NCBI GenBank assembly: GCA_020086605.1
Contig: JACBWW010000004.1
Span: 24,722,387 to 24,786,386, forward strand
Origin: Lanius collurio
Taxonomy: Eukaryota > Chordata > Aves > Passeriformes > Laniidae
Reading direction: 5' to 3'
Length of the DNA: 64,000 nt
Below are positions 12,969-25,285 of the stretch, in pieces (position 1 is the stretch's first letter; the number at the start of each line of letters is the position of its first letter). The notes under the pieces are model-generated. The model did no database searches and was not told the DNA's origin. It saw only the letters and a list, made by a program, of their open reading frames with translations. The translations under genes and the position numbers were made by a program.

Positions 12969-13585
12969 TCACAGAATCACAGAATGGCTTGAGTTGGAAT
13001 CTCAAAGATCATCTAGCTCCATACTCCCTGCCATGGGCAGGGACACTTTCCACTAGACTAGGTTGCTCAGCCTGGCCTGGCCTTGAAGGGACCTCCAGGG
13101 ACAGACCATCCACAATTTCCATGGAGAACCTGGTCCAGTCCCTCACCAGTTTCACAGAAAGGAATTATTTCCTAATATCTAATATAAACCCACTCCCAAT
13201 CAGAAGACATTCTCCCTTGCTCTGTCACTACATGCTCTTGTAAACAGTTTTGCCCACCTTCCTTTAAGTTCTTTCCAGATGCTGGAAGGCTGCAATTAGG
13301 TCACCCCAAAGCCTTTTCTTCTCCAGGCAGAACAATCCCAATTCTCTCTGCCTTTCCTTGTAGAGGAGGTGCTCTATCCCCCTATTCAGCTTTGTAGTCC
13401 TGCTCTTGACTTGCTTCAAGAGGTCCATGTCCTTCCTGTGCTGAGGATGCCAGAACTGGATACAGTCCTCAAGGTGAGGTCTTACCAGAGCAAAGCAGAG
13501 GAGCAGAATCATCTCCTTCAACCTGCTGGGCATAGTTCTTCTGATGCAGCTCAGGATATGATTGGCTTTCTGGCAAGCAATTTTA
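12969..13585 (-). mobile_element. 5'-truncated CR1 LINE (ORF2 C-terminus and 3' UTR)
   Basis: The + strand starts with the CR1 terminal repeat in reverse (ACAGAATCACAGAATGG) and the familiar GAGTTGGAA...AGATCATC 3' end. The minus-strand frame from about 13590 to 13264 encodes the reverse transcriptase C-terminus, with KANHILSCIRR, ALVRPHLEDCIQFWHPQ, HRKDMDLL and LGLFCLEKKRLWGDLIAAFQ. It is 5'-truncated, as most CR1 copies are. It is a different copy from the one at 1521-2131 and lies in the sense of DPH6 within its large intron. Confidence 0.92.
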
Positions 13586-13899
13586 TTTTGAATGTGGTGC
13601 TTTTTAGTATACAAATTTTTACTGGAAAATACATTTACATTCCATCTTACTATATGAATATTTTTGAGGAAAATATTTGTTTTCAGGCTAGTTATTTACT
13701 TTTATTTTTTAATATGGTATGACTGCAAAACAAGGTCAGTTAAATGGCATACCATATGACTATTAGGGCTTCACATGCCTTTTGTTTTAACTCAAGCCAT
13801 TTACATTGACCAATAATGCCCTACATACAGTTTGGAACTTGGATTTTGCAGGACCAGTTTACTCTAGTTCAGTGTTACAGAAGTCAAACTCAGATGATG

Positions 13900-14245
13900 C
13901 AATTCAGGGAATTTCTTAAAATCTACTGCACTGGGTTGCCAAAAAAGATAGGAAAAAACCTTGCCCCTGCTCCAGTTTTTATCATCAAGCATGAATCTAT
14001 ATGATATATAATACAATATAATACTTTGGTCCATTCAGCTCAGCTGTCTCAGCTAGGTCCCATCAAGCTCTGCCAAACCCCTGCTGGGAATGGGTAAAGT
14101 AGGAGAGAGAGAAAGTCTTGATGCAGGCACTGTCCAGCAACAGCCAGTACTGCTCTGCTATCAACACAGTGTTGTCCACAAATCCAAAACACAACGCTAT
14201 AGAGGTTGAAGAAAATTAACTCCACCTCAGCCAGACCCACTCCAA
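13900..14245 (-). mobile_element. Degraded avian ERV LTR (second LTR type, copy A)
   Basis: Read on the minus strand, the copy opens near 14245 with a GGGTCTGGCTGAGGTGGAGT segment leading into TAATTTTCTTC. It then carries GTGTTTTGGATTTGTGG, a motif shared with the LTR at 16050-16475. This order fits a widespread avian LTR whose 5' end reads GGATAGAGTTAATTTTC followed by GTGTTTTGGATTT. A TATA-like ATAAAAACTGG lies near 13975 (minus). The region below about 13980 is strongly diverged, so the lower boundary is approximate. No flanking polypurine tract was seen at the 14246 side. Confidence 0.65.
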
Positions 14246-14529
14246 GAGAAAGTTCACAATAACCTACAAGTTCTAAGCCAAGTTTGAGTTAAATGTGTAG
14301 CGATTCTCAGCAGTCACTAGGATGAGCTATATGGAAAGCAAACTTGTTCTTCTGAATATGAAGATATGTCTCTCAGATTACTACTGAAATATACAATGGG
14401 ATCCTAACTGTAACACTTCTGAAGGTAGGTGACTTCAGGTACAGAAGGTTAGAAAGGAAGGTTTTCAGTAAATAGCCTTTAAGTGATATGTATTAATAGA
14501 TATGCTTGTTTAAAGCTGTTATACTAAGA

Positions 14530-14640
14530 AAAAAATATAAATATATACTCATGGATATACTTGTAATGTGTATATATTACATCTATAGGCATATATATGT
14601 ATAAGAGGAGGGAGGGAGAAAAATCTGTATATATATATGT
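14530..14640. repeat. AT-rich simple-repeat region
   Basis: Repeated TATATA/ATATAAATATA tracts broken by a short GGAGGGAGGG purine patch near 14606-14617. Confidence 0.75.
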
Positions 14641-14819
14641 CTCCTCCATGTAATTCTGCAGAACATGCACAGAGAGACCATGAGACTCTGCATTACTGAG
14701 TTGCTGTCAGCAGCTCCACACAAACACTCATGTTGTAGTGCGGGGAATCCTTACAACAATGTATAAGACAGTGATGGACTTGGAAGGAAAGATGAAGCGA
14801 TATTTCTGCAGGTGTTCAG

Positions 14820-15035
14820 GGATTATTTTATTCCTCCAGCAGCATGGCTGGAGTTCCCAGGCAGACCCCAGTCATGGGACCCTGCTCTCTTCCCGGGCCC
14901 CAGGCACACCCAAACCACCCGATCAGGAACAGGTATGGGGCACACGGGACATGGGGACAGGGACAGGGACAGACCCGTACCCTGCAGGGTACCTCCCCCG
15001 GGGATTTCAGGGGAGAGGCACCTCCACACACTCAT
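14820..15035 (-). other. GC-rich block, perhaps an old LTR or retrocopy 3' end
   Basis: About 200 bp of GC-rich, CpG-containing sequence stands out sharply from its AT-rich surroundings. All frames on both strands are nearly open there, which explains several overlapping open frames with no recognisable protein. On the minus strand the block is followed by an AATAAA signal (14827-14832), as in an LTR or a transcript 3' end. A (GGGACA) hexamer run sits near 14953-14970. It lies between two LTR fragments of the same type and strand. The identity is not established. Confidence 0.35.
14946..14968 (+). other. G-quadruplex motif
   Basis: Four guanine runs (14946-14948, 14953-14956, 14960-14962, 14966-14968) are separated by loops of 4, 3 and 3 bases. 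This satisfies the canonical G3+N1-7 rule, and it is on the strand opposite to DPH6 sense. Confidence 0.85.
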
Positions 15036-16049
15036 TTGACAAATTATGACAATCCTTTACCAAAATCACCATCTTAATTAAAGATGGTTGACAATGAGTA
15101 TTTCCTTCAACTAAGAGTCACACTTCACACTCACTTCTTCTTTGATATATTTATAGATATATATGCAAAAATAACTATTTTGGTCAACTACAGAAGATGG
15201 CCAGGGTGTTTCCACAGAGGTGCTTATAAGTGAGATGCATAAAGACCTGCATAATGTTAACACTGAATAATGTCCAAGATAAAATCAAAGTTATATTTCA
15301 AGTGTTACCACCTGTGTTTATGGTGTTACATCCAAAGGACTGAGGAGAAGAGAATAGGTATCCTATCAGCTGGATGCATTTTTATTTTTCATCAATGAAG
15401 CTGAATAAGAACAGGGAGAATGCTGAAAGTATTATTCACTGCTAGCTGCCATGCATGTAACTGGGTATTGACCAGGGAGCACTGCTCATTTTTGCAATGC
15501 AAAAGTTTAAAGAGGCTTCAAAATAAGATAGCTCACTTTCGCACTGTCTTATGTGCTTTTGTGAAAGTGGAGTTTGGGAAAGCATAAATAATTTTTGGGT
15601 TACTTTGACTTTTGTGAATAAGAAAATTAAAGATCTATTATTAATTTTGAAGACCATGTGATATCCTTCAGAGAAAAGGAGGAAGAAGAGGAAATGAAAT
15701 TATTATTATGACCAGCACACAGAACCAGAGATGAGGATAATCAAGTACTGTAATTTAGTAGGATCCCTTGGATCATCAATAAAATAGTAAAGAAGTACTT
15801 CCTCTGGAAGAATGAAGATGTTTTCCCGAGTTAATTTCTTTTTTTTCCCCTCCTTTTGATTTTTTGATGGATGGTAGAAGATTATTATGTATCTGAATAG
15901 AGACAAGATCCTTGCAGTTTCAAAAGGAAGAGATGATAGTTTGAGCTCTAATTTTGACTGAAACTTGACAAAGGAGAAGGACAGGTATGAATTTTCCTAG
16001 TTCATTGTGGAGTTTGTCTTCAGTGGTAATTTGCTGAATCTGCTTGAGG

Positions 16050-16475
16050 TGTCGAGTCCCAGGCAGCTTCTTCTCCACAGAGCCACTTCCATGTCCCCAG
16101 CCCCAGCAGGATGAGAAAGACAATATGAAGAGCAAACATGAGAGAACTCTTGGGCTGAGGTAAGGACAGCAGATGAAGCTAATGAGACTAGCAATGCAAA
16201 GGCAATCCTTCACCTCACACCAGTAGACCAATGCCCAGCCAGCCTCTGGGGAATAGCTGCCATGAAAGACCAAGTTCCCCAGTTCTAACAGCACGGTGTC
16301 ATATGGTGTGGGATATCCCCTTGACTGCCTCTTGCCCACACCCAGTCTATTCACTAGTGTGCTGACTGGGAAAAAGCCTTGAAAGTCTTAAAAATGTGCA
16401 AGATTAGCATGTTAGCCACAAATCCAAAACACAGCACCATAGAAGCTCATATGAAGATACAGGAAGACAGGAAGA
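16050..16475 (-). mobile_element. Degraded avian ERV LTR (second LTR type, copy B)
   Basis: On the minus strand it runs from a CTTCTATGGTGCTGTGTTTT segment with GGATTTGTGG near 16416-16433, through GGGATATCCCACACCATATG and a CTGGCTGGGCATTGG segment, to a CTCAGCCCAAGAGTT segment and a GTGGCTCTGTGG segment. The order matches the avian LTR type of copy A but extends to its 3' half, ending near CTCGACA at 16050. A 144-codon minus-strand open frame (15920-16354) lies mostly inside it; its peptide is not a retroviral protein and is a chance frame. No primer-binding-site match (TGG...) is evident next to 16050, so a solo LTR is likelier than a provirus end. Confidence 0.7.
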
Positions 16476-19400
16476 CCCTGTACATTGTTCAATAGGAAGT
16501 TTCCTTCCTGCAACAGGAATGCTTTTCCAAGACCTGCAGAACCATGACAAAGAGGATATTGCCCACAGGGAAGGACTTTTAGTATACAAGTTTGACTTGT
16601 TTCTGAGATCTGAGTTTTCTGATTTTTACAGAGCTAACATTGAAAAGACAAATTAAAATATTCTCCCTGGAAATGACCAGGATCTAGAATAGCTACTTAG
16701 TACTGAATATCAAATACTTGTCAGAAGCAGTAACTTGGAAGGGATATTTGTGGTCTGAAAAAGATTAACTTGCTACAGTTTTTGAAAGTACTACTTGTTA
16801 ATAAGACTTTCTATGTAGGTTGAGGTGGTAATATTGCTCTTCTTTCAGTCCTCATCAACAGGATTACCTCATCCAAAGGAGAACAAAAAAACTTTGAAGG
16901 TGATGAAATCCTGAAATTCTATCCTTCATTGTGGGAATTTAAAGGGATCTACATGTAATTTGGACTTCAGTTTAACAGGGAAGTTTCCTGAAAGTGGGAC
17001 CTTGACCACTTTTCTACCAAAATGGCATTTCTCCCTCTATAATGAGTCAGTGACAACAGGTACTCGCTTCAGGGATGAAACTCTGTAATGGCTTTCACAG
17101 TCATCACACATTAGTCTTTTGACCAGAGGTTCTGGCCTAAGCAAACAGTGGATGCATATATGCACTCTTGCTTAGCACAAAAGTGACAGGCTCAAAACAG
17201 AATTAATGTTTTCAGCAAAGGAGATGAAGAATCACTCAAAACTAGTCTTATAAGGGAACTGCTGCAGGGGAAAATCAGTCAGCCTGGATGAACTAGGCTG
17301 TTTACCACACTGAATAACTTGACATGCATTTCTTCACTCTGTCTACCTGAAAAACAACTTTCAAATGCATGGATATATTACCTGTAAATGGCAAATAAGC
17401 TAGTGTAAATCAGTTCATGGAAATCATGGAGTTATGCTGACTTATACCAGCTGAGGATTTGATTGTATCTGTAGATATCTACACAAACAATCACAGATGA
17501 AATGCTCACCTTTCTCATTTTCTATTGTTCATATTTTTTGTTTATATTCTAAAAGTTGAATTCATGCATGTTCTTTAGACTATTATGCAATCATAAGATT
17601 TTTATACACATATATTCCATTTCTAAAAATGGCTTCAGTTAAAGTCATGTTCTTTTAGTTGACTATACTCCTTTTAATAAGTTGGTAAGGCTCCACTAAT
17701 GTTACAAATAGAATATCATAATCTTCTTTTATGAAAAAGTTCAAGTGGCAAACCTTTCACCTCTCATTGTTGCCCAGTTTCAAATGGCAGATTATTTCCA
17801 AGGACCTCTTGATTTCCACTCTCTGCATTTGACCTGTGTTAAATATTTTCATTACAGTTGCTTCAAATGAATATAAAAGCTTTGCCTAATCTAAACACAG
17901 GGGAAATGAAATACACTAGGCACAAGATGAAAGACCCACTAGCACTGTGCAATTTAATGTACTCTGTGTTCTGAATGTGGGCCATAAAAGAAACCTGGGT
18001 TAATATATCAAACTGTGGACCACTCAAAATAGCATCAGGTAGCAAAAAAGATGTTATGAACCTGATGGGACAAAAAAGGGAAACAGAAACATGCATATTC
18101 CTCCTACTGAATTTTTGATAGGTTTAGCTACTGGCTGGCAGCAATGGTTTTCAAAAATATTTAGTTTTTTTTCTGATAATATTACAAACCATATTAATTA
18201 ACCTACATTAGATTTTACTGCAATGTAAATGTAGCAGTGTTTTTATCTGTCATTTTTACCTTTATAATATTTGTTTACTTCTATTACTCATATTTTTACT
18301 ATTTTGTTCAAGAAACTGGTAAAAGAAGACCAATTAAATTAACATTACCTATACTATTTTCGACAGAACACAGAATTTACAACACTTTTTGGAAATCTAA
18401 CAATACATTAATGATATTAACCAATACATATAATAAATTAGACAAAAAAGCGTACCTGAATATTACTGGCTTAGAAACATCTGTTCAGGATGGTGAAAAA
18501 ATACATATCTTCTCACAGAAACCTGGGGAGGTTTTTTAATATTCAATTTTAAGTTTTATAGTAATTTTCTCTATAGGTAAAAGAGGATCTTAAACCTTTA
18601 TCCAATCCTTTGCAGCAAGAAAGATCTTCAAGTTCTACTATTTGAGCATAAGATACTTCTGTTGTTTTTAGGATAAAGTGTTAGAGAATGCATGAATTTT
18701 ATTTAAATTCATGACAGTCTGTATAGTTCAAATAGCACAGGAATGTCTGAACAATGCACAGACTGTTGTTACAGATGCATGATGCCATTCTAAATGACTG
18801 CCATGAAAACACACTAATTACTCCAGGAAACAACTGCATGTAGCTAGACAGATTCTTGTTCAAGATTTAACTTGTTTATAACTTGGGACCTGTACATTAT
18901 TTGTAAGGCAAAGTGGAAAGACGCAGGAAAGCACCAATGGTATTTACAGGAGTGTTGAAGAAGGTACGATGCAGGGGCTCCCCTGGAAGGGGCCCAGTGC
19001 CCCAGATGACTGCTCTTAGGTAGCTTCAAAAAATCCTTGTTCGGGCACACTTACTTCTTTTGACATCTAAACAGTTTGCAAATCTGGTCCAAAAGGTTTA
19101 AATTTAGATTTTTAAATCTGGCATTAAGTTACCCAAGTGCTGAAATAAGTGTGGAGCCCATTCACAATATATATCAGATAAAACACTGTGAATCTTTTTT
19201 CCATCACTTCTGCATTACACACTATTAAGACACACATTGTCAACAACCTGACTGGCATTCCTGACAGAATGAAAGTCAACTGCAGCACTCTGCTGGATTT
19301 GAAACAATCATGGGATCACAGCCACTCATGCTGAATTCTTACCATAAAAAAAAGAAAGCTTCTGTCAGAAGAAGACAAGCTGGAGAACTTTTAAAGTTTG

Positions 19401-22400
19401 CACTACATTTGCTCAGAAATTTATTGGTGGGAGAGTACCAGAGAACTAATGTCCAAATGCAACCTGTGTTATAAAAGTCGAAAGATGTATTTTTTTGGTC
19501 ACAGGAAGTATTTCACCAAGTAGATTTTTCATTAATGAGGATGGAAAATACATTGGCAGCTGCTTATTACAATAACTCAGAGGGGAACTGACCTATAATA
19601 TCAGAATTTAAAAAAAAATACTATGCGAAAAATGACTTGCTGAAAAAAGATATAATGACATTAGTGCAATTAATATATCTTGATATTACATTAACTATTA
19701 TCTTTCTATACAACTCTGTCTTCTAATCTCAACAAAATAGATTTTTTTCACTGTCTCAAAATCTTCCTTCACCAATGTTTTGGGTTCACTTACAAACAAC
19801 CAATTCTAAATTTTCTGTTGATAACAAAACATTGTGTACTGAATACACTGAAGTATTTCCCTATAGTTTTTTCTTTTTATAACAAAGAAGTAAGAGAAGA
19901 TTTCAGAGAGTTCTGGAAAATTTGCCTCCAAGTTTGTATATATTTCATCCAACCAAAATAACCAACTTTTAGCATTCAGACATTTTTATAAACAAAGGTA
20001 TTTCAAAAGCATGAAATGGCCTCAAAATTTTTGTGCAAGGAAGTTAACATGCTCTTATCTCACGGAAATAATTAATTCACTGTACTTTTCCATGGAATAT
20101 ACAGTTGAATAGCAACAGTCTTGATGAGTATTTATTACACAGTTAATCAGAATCTATGTATTTTATTGATCTAGCTATAACAAGTCTTGCCAGGGATTAG
20201 CAAGATGTAAAAAAAAAATAAAACACAGCAGTTAAGCAAGCTGGAATGCCTGAAATCTTGAGACAGCACACCACATTTCTTCTTTGTATTGGTAAGGATA
20301 ACAAAAGAAAGCAAAAAACAAGCATTCAGAGGTGGAAAAAAAATGTAACCATGATCTTGCCCATCTCAGCCTAGGGGAGTCTGTTGTACAGGCAGAAGTG
20401 CAATCCACCACTTGAAATAGTCTAACAAAAAACTACAGGGATGTCTCTGCATGGAAAGCCCATGGGCAGGGGAAGGAGAAGTTAGGCTGTAGACTCAGCT
20501 CCCAACTAAATATAGTGGGAATACTGTCTCAATAGTACAACTCAAGCCCTACTGAGTAAAATACATTCATAAAGTAAATTAATAAAATTTTGCAGGCACA
20601 GTGACTGTTATATCATTATACAATAATTATTTGGAATATTTCCATCTATCAATAATGCCATCTGTCCCACCCAATACAAATGGACTACAACCCATCTGGC
20701 TTATTTTTTTCTATTGATTACTCTGCTGAATGAGTTAGCAAAACCGCTTAAAAAATCATCATATTACATGACACTGTCATTAAAAGATGCGAAGTAAAGA
20801 AAAACACAAGATGAGACTTAATTGGAAAACTGTCAGTTCTTCTTCCAGAAAGTTTTAGCAATGATATAAGCTTATTTCCTTTTTTTGGCTACTTAAGAAA
20901 AGCCCCAAGAAGACAAAAAGCCCCAAACCCCCCTAAATGGTAACTACTGGGTTAGGCAGAAATTTTTCTACCACACAACTGCTACTAGGTATGCTAGAGA
21001 AGGTCCCTAAATTTATCTCCTCTAAAGTATCTAAATATCCCTAAGTTTGCCTGGCAATCACAAAGAAACTGTGGAAGGAATGCATCTTAAAAATAGGGTT
21101 GAAGAAAGCTGATGATGGCTGGCACTTGTATTTGTTAATTCCAGTAAGTCTTCCTAGGTTTTGGGTTTGATTATTCATTTGCATAATTGTTTTTATGCTA
21201 TTTTTGCAGCCTCCTTTTTATGGTAGACTTTTGTTTGTTGTTTTTTATTTTAACCACTGTTTCCCTTAACTATATTTTAATTTCTCCAGCAACAAAAATA
21301 TCTGCCTACAGAATTAAATGTTAACTTCAGCTCCTTCACTCTAGATCTCAGTTTATACAATACTTTTTAGTTTTAACAAAGGAAGTCTCTCTCGTGTACA
21401 TTCAAAATGTCAGTCCAAAGATCCTTAGCCCAGTGATTTAAGTGTTGTTCTTTTGAGTGAACTCTCGGTGAGGCTACTTTCTTATCCTTCCCTCCCCACT
21501 GTTTTTTTTCTTTCTACTACAACCTTACATCCCTGCACCCGATTTCTGTTTCCTCTGTGATGCCGAATGGCTTTTCCAATGACTCTGTGACTCAAAGGGA
21601 CATAGGAAGGAAGAGCAGAGAGGATTCCAGCTCTAAGGACACAACCTTATGACTGTGGGTAACTGGAGCTCAGGGAGGCTCGGGGGTTATACTGTAGGGT
21701 TGGGGCTGCAGGAATGGTGCTGGGAGCGCAGATACTGAGCTGCCTTAAGGAGTGAGGGAAATCAGGGTGACAGGAGTAGAAAGGAGTTGTGTAAGGAAGG
21801 AGTGATGCTTGAATAAGGAAGGGACCAGAGGCTGAATGACTGAACCAAGTTAGAAGTTGCTAGGGGGTCCAGCCTGCTTACTGTTACTGTTTTCTCCCTC
21901 TCTTACAATCTCCTCCCATTATTGATGCTCACTAGAACCACTTCTCTAGTTAACAGTACCTGAAATATTGCCTCTGGAAAAAAAATAGATGATTCTGAAA
22001 TACACTTTTTATAACTTATCTAGATTAAAAAAAAAATTAAATTTAAATATAATTAATCTTTTTCTTTGTAACTGAAGAAGTTCCTAAAAGACAGTTGTCA
22101 CTGGCAATATTACAAGAAGTCTTCTAAAGTCCAGCTAAGTGTGTCTGACCCTGTGGCCTTATCTCAAATGAAGCTTTGAGCAACGGCATGTCCACATCCA
22201 GCTCTTAGAAGTAAACCTTTAGTGCTATATAAACATATCAAGAGAAAAATTCTCATACTTCTCTTTATATTATGTGTTGTTAGGTCCAATATATTGGTGT
22301 CCTAACAATTTATATAATTCCTTTTGTGCTTTACTGACTAGTGTCATCAAATATGTAGAAGGATTCAAGGGAAGCTGCTGAACAGTATTATTTATGTAGA

Positions 22401-22479
22401 AGATTTTTACCAGGTATCACCACATGACAGAATGCTAAATTTCTCATGCTCTAAAGAAAAACACCTTTGGCAGTTCTGA

Positions 22480-22928
22480 TGATGACATGAAGTTTTTTTG
22501 CTTTTTGTTTTATACCCCTTTCATGCCTTTTTGCAGCTTCTGTTCCTTGTGCTTTTGCCTACATTCCTGGACGTGTTTGTCAGACTAAGAGACTAAATAT
22601 TTTTAGAAGCTTTTTAGGTAGAGGTCAATGTGCCCCAGACCCCAAGGTCCTCTCCAGAACACATTCTGTAAACTAAGATAGAACTATCCAGGGGAAGCTT
22701 CCTTGAGGAGAGGGGCTCACTCGAGCCTCTCATTGGGGAATTTTTGATAGATCTGCTAATTAGTAAGACCTATAATGTGATACCAGATCTTTTGGGGGTG
22801 TGCATTGTGGGTGCACACCTGACCTGGACGTGTGCACCTAAGGATCCTCAAAATAAAGATCAAGGTAAATCCCTTTCTCCCTTCTAACCGTGTCTGACTC
22901 TTGATTTTAATTCCAGGAAAAGGCATCA
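22480..22928 (+). mobile_element. Solo LTR of an avian endogenous retrovirus (copy 2)
   Basis: It aligns end to end with the LTR at 1062-1520, with long identical blocks (for example through TTTTATACCCCTTTCATGCC and TTTTTAGGTAGAGGTCAATG) and a more diverged segment around 22800-22840. The ends are again TGATG...CATCA. Flanking bases are CTGA (22476-22479) and ATGA (22929-22932), a 4-bp target duplication with one mismatch. AATAAA is at 22852-22857. The duplication differs from that of copy 1, so the two are independent insertions, not the two LTRs of one provirus. Orientation is antisense to DPH6. Confidence 0.82.
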
Positions 22929-24080
22929 ATGATGCATATGATTTAGTCACCATTTTAAATACAATTATCTTTATATACAGAACATTCAACTATTAGAAAT
23001 ATAGAGTCTAAATCCCATCTTTAAAACATAATTAATTCTATGCTTTATGATGTATAGCTTAAAAAAAATGAGTTCTGAGCTGAACTGTCTTATTTGCACA
23101 AACAAACTTCTTTTTTGATGGATGACAGAAGGAGAACAGCCATTTGTTCTTATTAAATAATCTATAGGTTGCTACTGGTTCAGGCCTTTGGTCACTGCTT
23201 AAAATAAAGGATAATACCTTTGTTCTGGCTGACTTAGTTTACTTAGCAAAAACAGACCATTATTTCATGTCATGGTATTCAACAGAACTGTCTGTAGTAG
23301 CACTGGGATATCGAAACATAAACAAAACCACACAGGTGAGAAATATGCCTTCAGAGTAAGGCCACCATATTCTATCTTCCACAGAGAAAGGCAGTATCTT
23401 ACAGAAGCTGCAAGGCTGTTCCAAAGTAAAAACTACATTACCTGTTTTCAATGATACTGAAGCAGAAGTACAACTGTTGTACAATTTATAATTTTCAATA
23501 CAAAATCTCTGTTTTCATTAACTGGACAATTGTATTTTCAGGGCAGGGTAATTACCTCCTCTAGTTCCTTGTAACAGAAATATTTGATAAGTATTTTTCC
23601 CTATTTTACTTTGTAGATAAACCCCTACTAATCAAAAAACATGCATATCCTGAGGAAAAATTGAATTCCTCTGTCTGATCCTCCAACTGACAAAATTACA
23701 GAAACAGGAACATGCAGCTGCTAATAACATCTCACTCCTATTTATATTTAGGTTTTATCCAAAGCATTTTTAGATGATGTTGTGGCACACATTATCTAAG
23801 ATTTTTTTCTCTTTCTGATACTGTCATTACTGAATTATGATCTGATAAGCACAGCTAAGACTGATAAACATCCTGCAGGAATGCCTGAAGCCTGATTGCA
23901 GGATATTTTCCTTAAACATTTCTGAGAACTGTCAGGCAGCGATCACCTCACAGAAGTATGTGCAGGTAACAATCCATTTTTTAAGCTATGGCTTGACCCA
24001 TAAAGAAGTGACATGGAATAGGTATTAGTGATAGCTCAAATGTAAGCAATTTAAACAATATTTTTCAGGTAGCTAAAAAG

Positions 24081-24096
24081 AAAAAAAAAAAAAAAA
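24081..24096. repeat. Poly(A) tract
   Basis: Sixteen consecutive A residues, preceded by an AAAAAG. No retrocopy body is recognisable upstream. Confidence 0.9.
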
Positions 24097-25285
24097 GCAA
24101 GTACTGCCTAGTCATCTCATCTCAGTAAGTGGAAGAAATAAAATACTTGATAAAGAGTAGCTGGTATGAATAATACCTATGGAAGACCTAAAAGACTGTA
24201 TATAGAAAAAGGATAATTTCCAAAGAACTTGCAAACACCACCAATCTGTCTTCCAGTCTTATATACTGAAATCAGAGAGCACATAGGGTTAGTGGTCATG
24301 GTATGTTACTAATTGGTCACTGAACAAAAAATCGGAATTTAATTTAAAAAACCGAATTGAATTTAGATTCAATACTGGATCTGAATCTTGTCTTGAAGGA
24401 GTAATAGACACTATTTAAGAGTGGTTTTTATTAGTATGCAAAATCTACACCTTTACTCAGAAAGACACTTGCCTAGTGCAGAGCCTGGAGACAAAGGCAA
24501 CTAGAAGGAAAGTTTCAGGTGTCTTTTTCCTTTTTCTGTGACAATATTAACATAGTCTATGCTTCCAAGCCCCAAAATACATAATTAGGCTATATTAAAT
24601 TATATAGCAATTATGCATTTGGTTTTTATGCATTTGAGGAGAAGTTACGTTTTATTAACAAGATTTGCATCCCCTACCTTTTAAGGCTGTCTGGGTATTC
24701 CATGGCTATTTAAGAAAAGGGGCACATACATATTAGAAATTATTATGGCATCATTATAAATCATTGTGCAAATTATTATGCTGTTAGGGTTAACCAATAG
24801 ACAGGCATGTCCAGATGTTTTCTTAGAAGTCCAGCTGAATATAAAACAATAAAGAGCAGTAAATTGCTAAACTCAGTTATCATAACAATATTATTTGTAA
24901 GAAAGTGAGGAAAAAAATCCTCAACAGAACAACTCACAAAAAGTTGAAGAAAAATGCCCATTTCTCATTATGCAAAAATATATGGACAGAAGTTATTCAA
25001 ATGATGTATTGTTCACATTTTGGTAGAGAAATTGACTGCTCTTTAAGAGTTCTTTAACACAATGCTTTGGGGAACCAAGACAAAGTTAGTGGTGAATATA
25101 ACTTTCTATTAAGCAATTTTCTTTCTCAATTGTACACAACTACTTACGAGCCAGAATAGAACAGCTCAATCAAACATTTACTTGAACCTCTCTGAAATGT
25201 ACTAAGAAAATTCTGATATTACTGCAAGACTTAAAGAGAGAAAAAAAAGACAACCCAGAAAGAAGAAAATTGATATGGCAGCTAC

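Larger units (their letters stand above)
2652..25285 (-). other. DPH6: DPH6 intron, about 22.6 kb
   Basis: This stretch lies between two exons whose protein sequences read continuously through a RidA domain, so it should be a single phase-0 intron. I found no further coding exon in it. It holds a CR1 copy, three LTR copies, simple repeats and otherwise unremarkable AT-rich DNA. The longer open frames inside it (for example in 15920-16354) fall in LTR sequence or have no recognisable protein. Confidence 0.7.

Noticed and set aside
14738..15077. Five overlapping frames on both strands
   Set aside because: They are caused by the low stop-codon frequency of the GC-rich block; none has a recognisable domain.
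15920..16354. Minus-strand 144-codon frame
   Set aside because: It lies mostly in LTR sequence and continues into unrelated DNA; the peptide is not a retroviral or host protein.
18237..18539. Plus-strand 100-codon frame with a hydrophobic start resembling a signal anchor
   Set aside because: The hydrophobic segment is a Phe/Tyr/Ile run expected from T-rich DNA, and I recognise no family.
1062..22928. The two solo LTRs as the ends of one provirus
   Set aside because: They are 21 kb apart with a host exon between them and have different target duplications (GTAG versus CTGA/ATGA).
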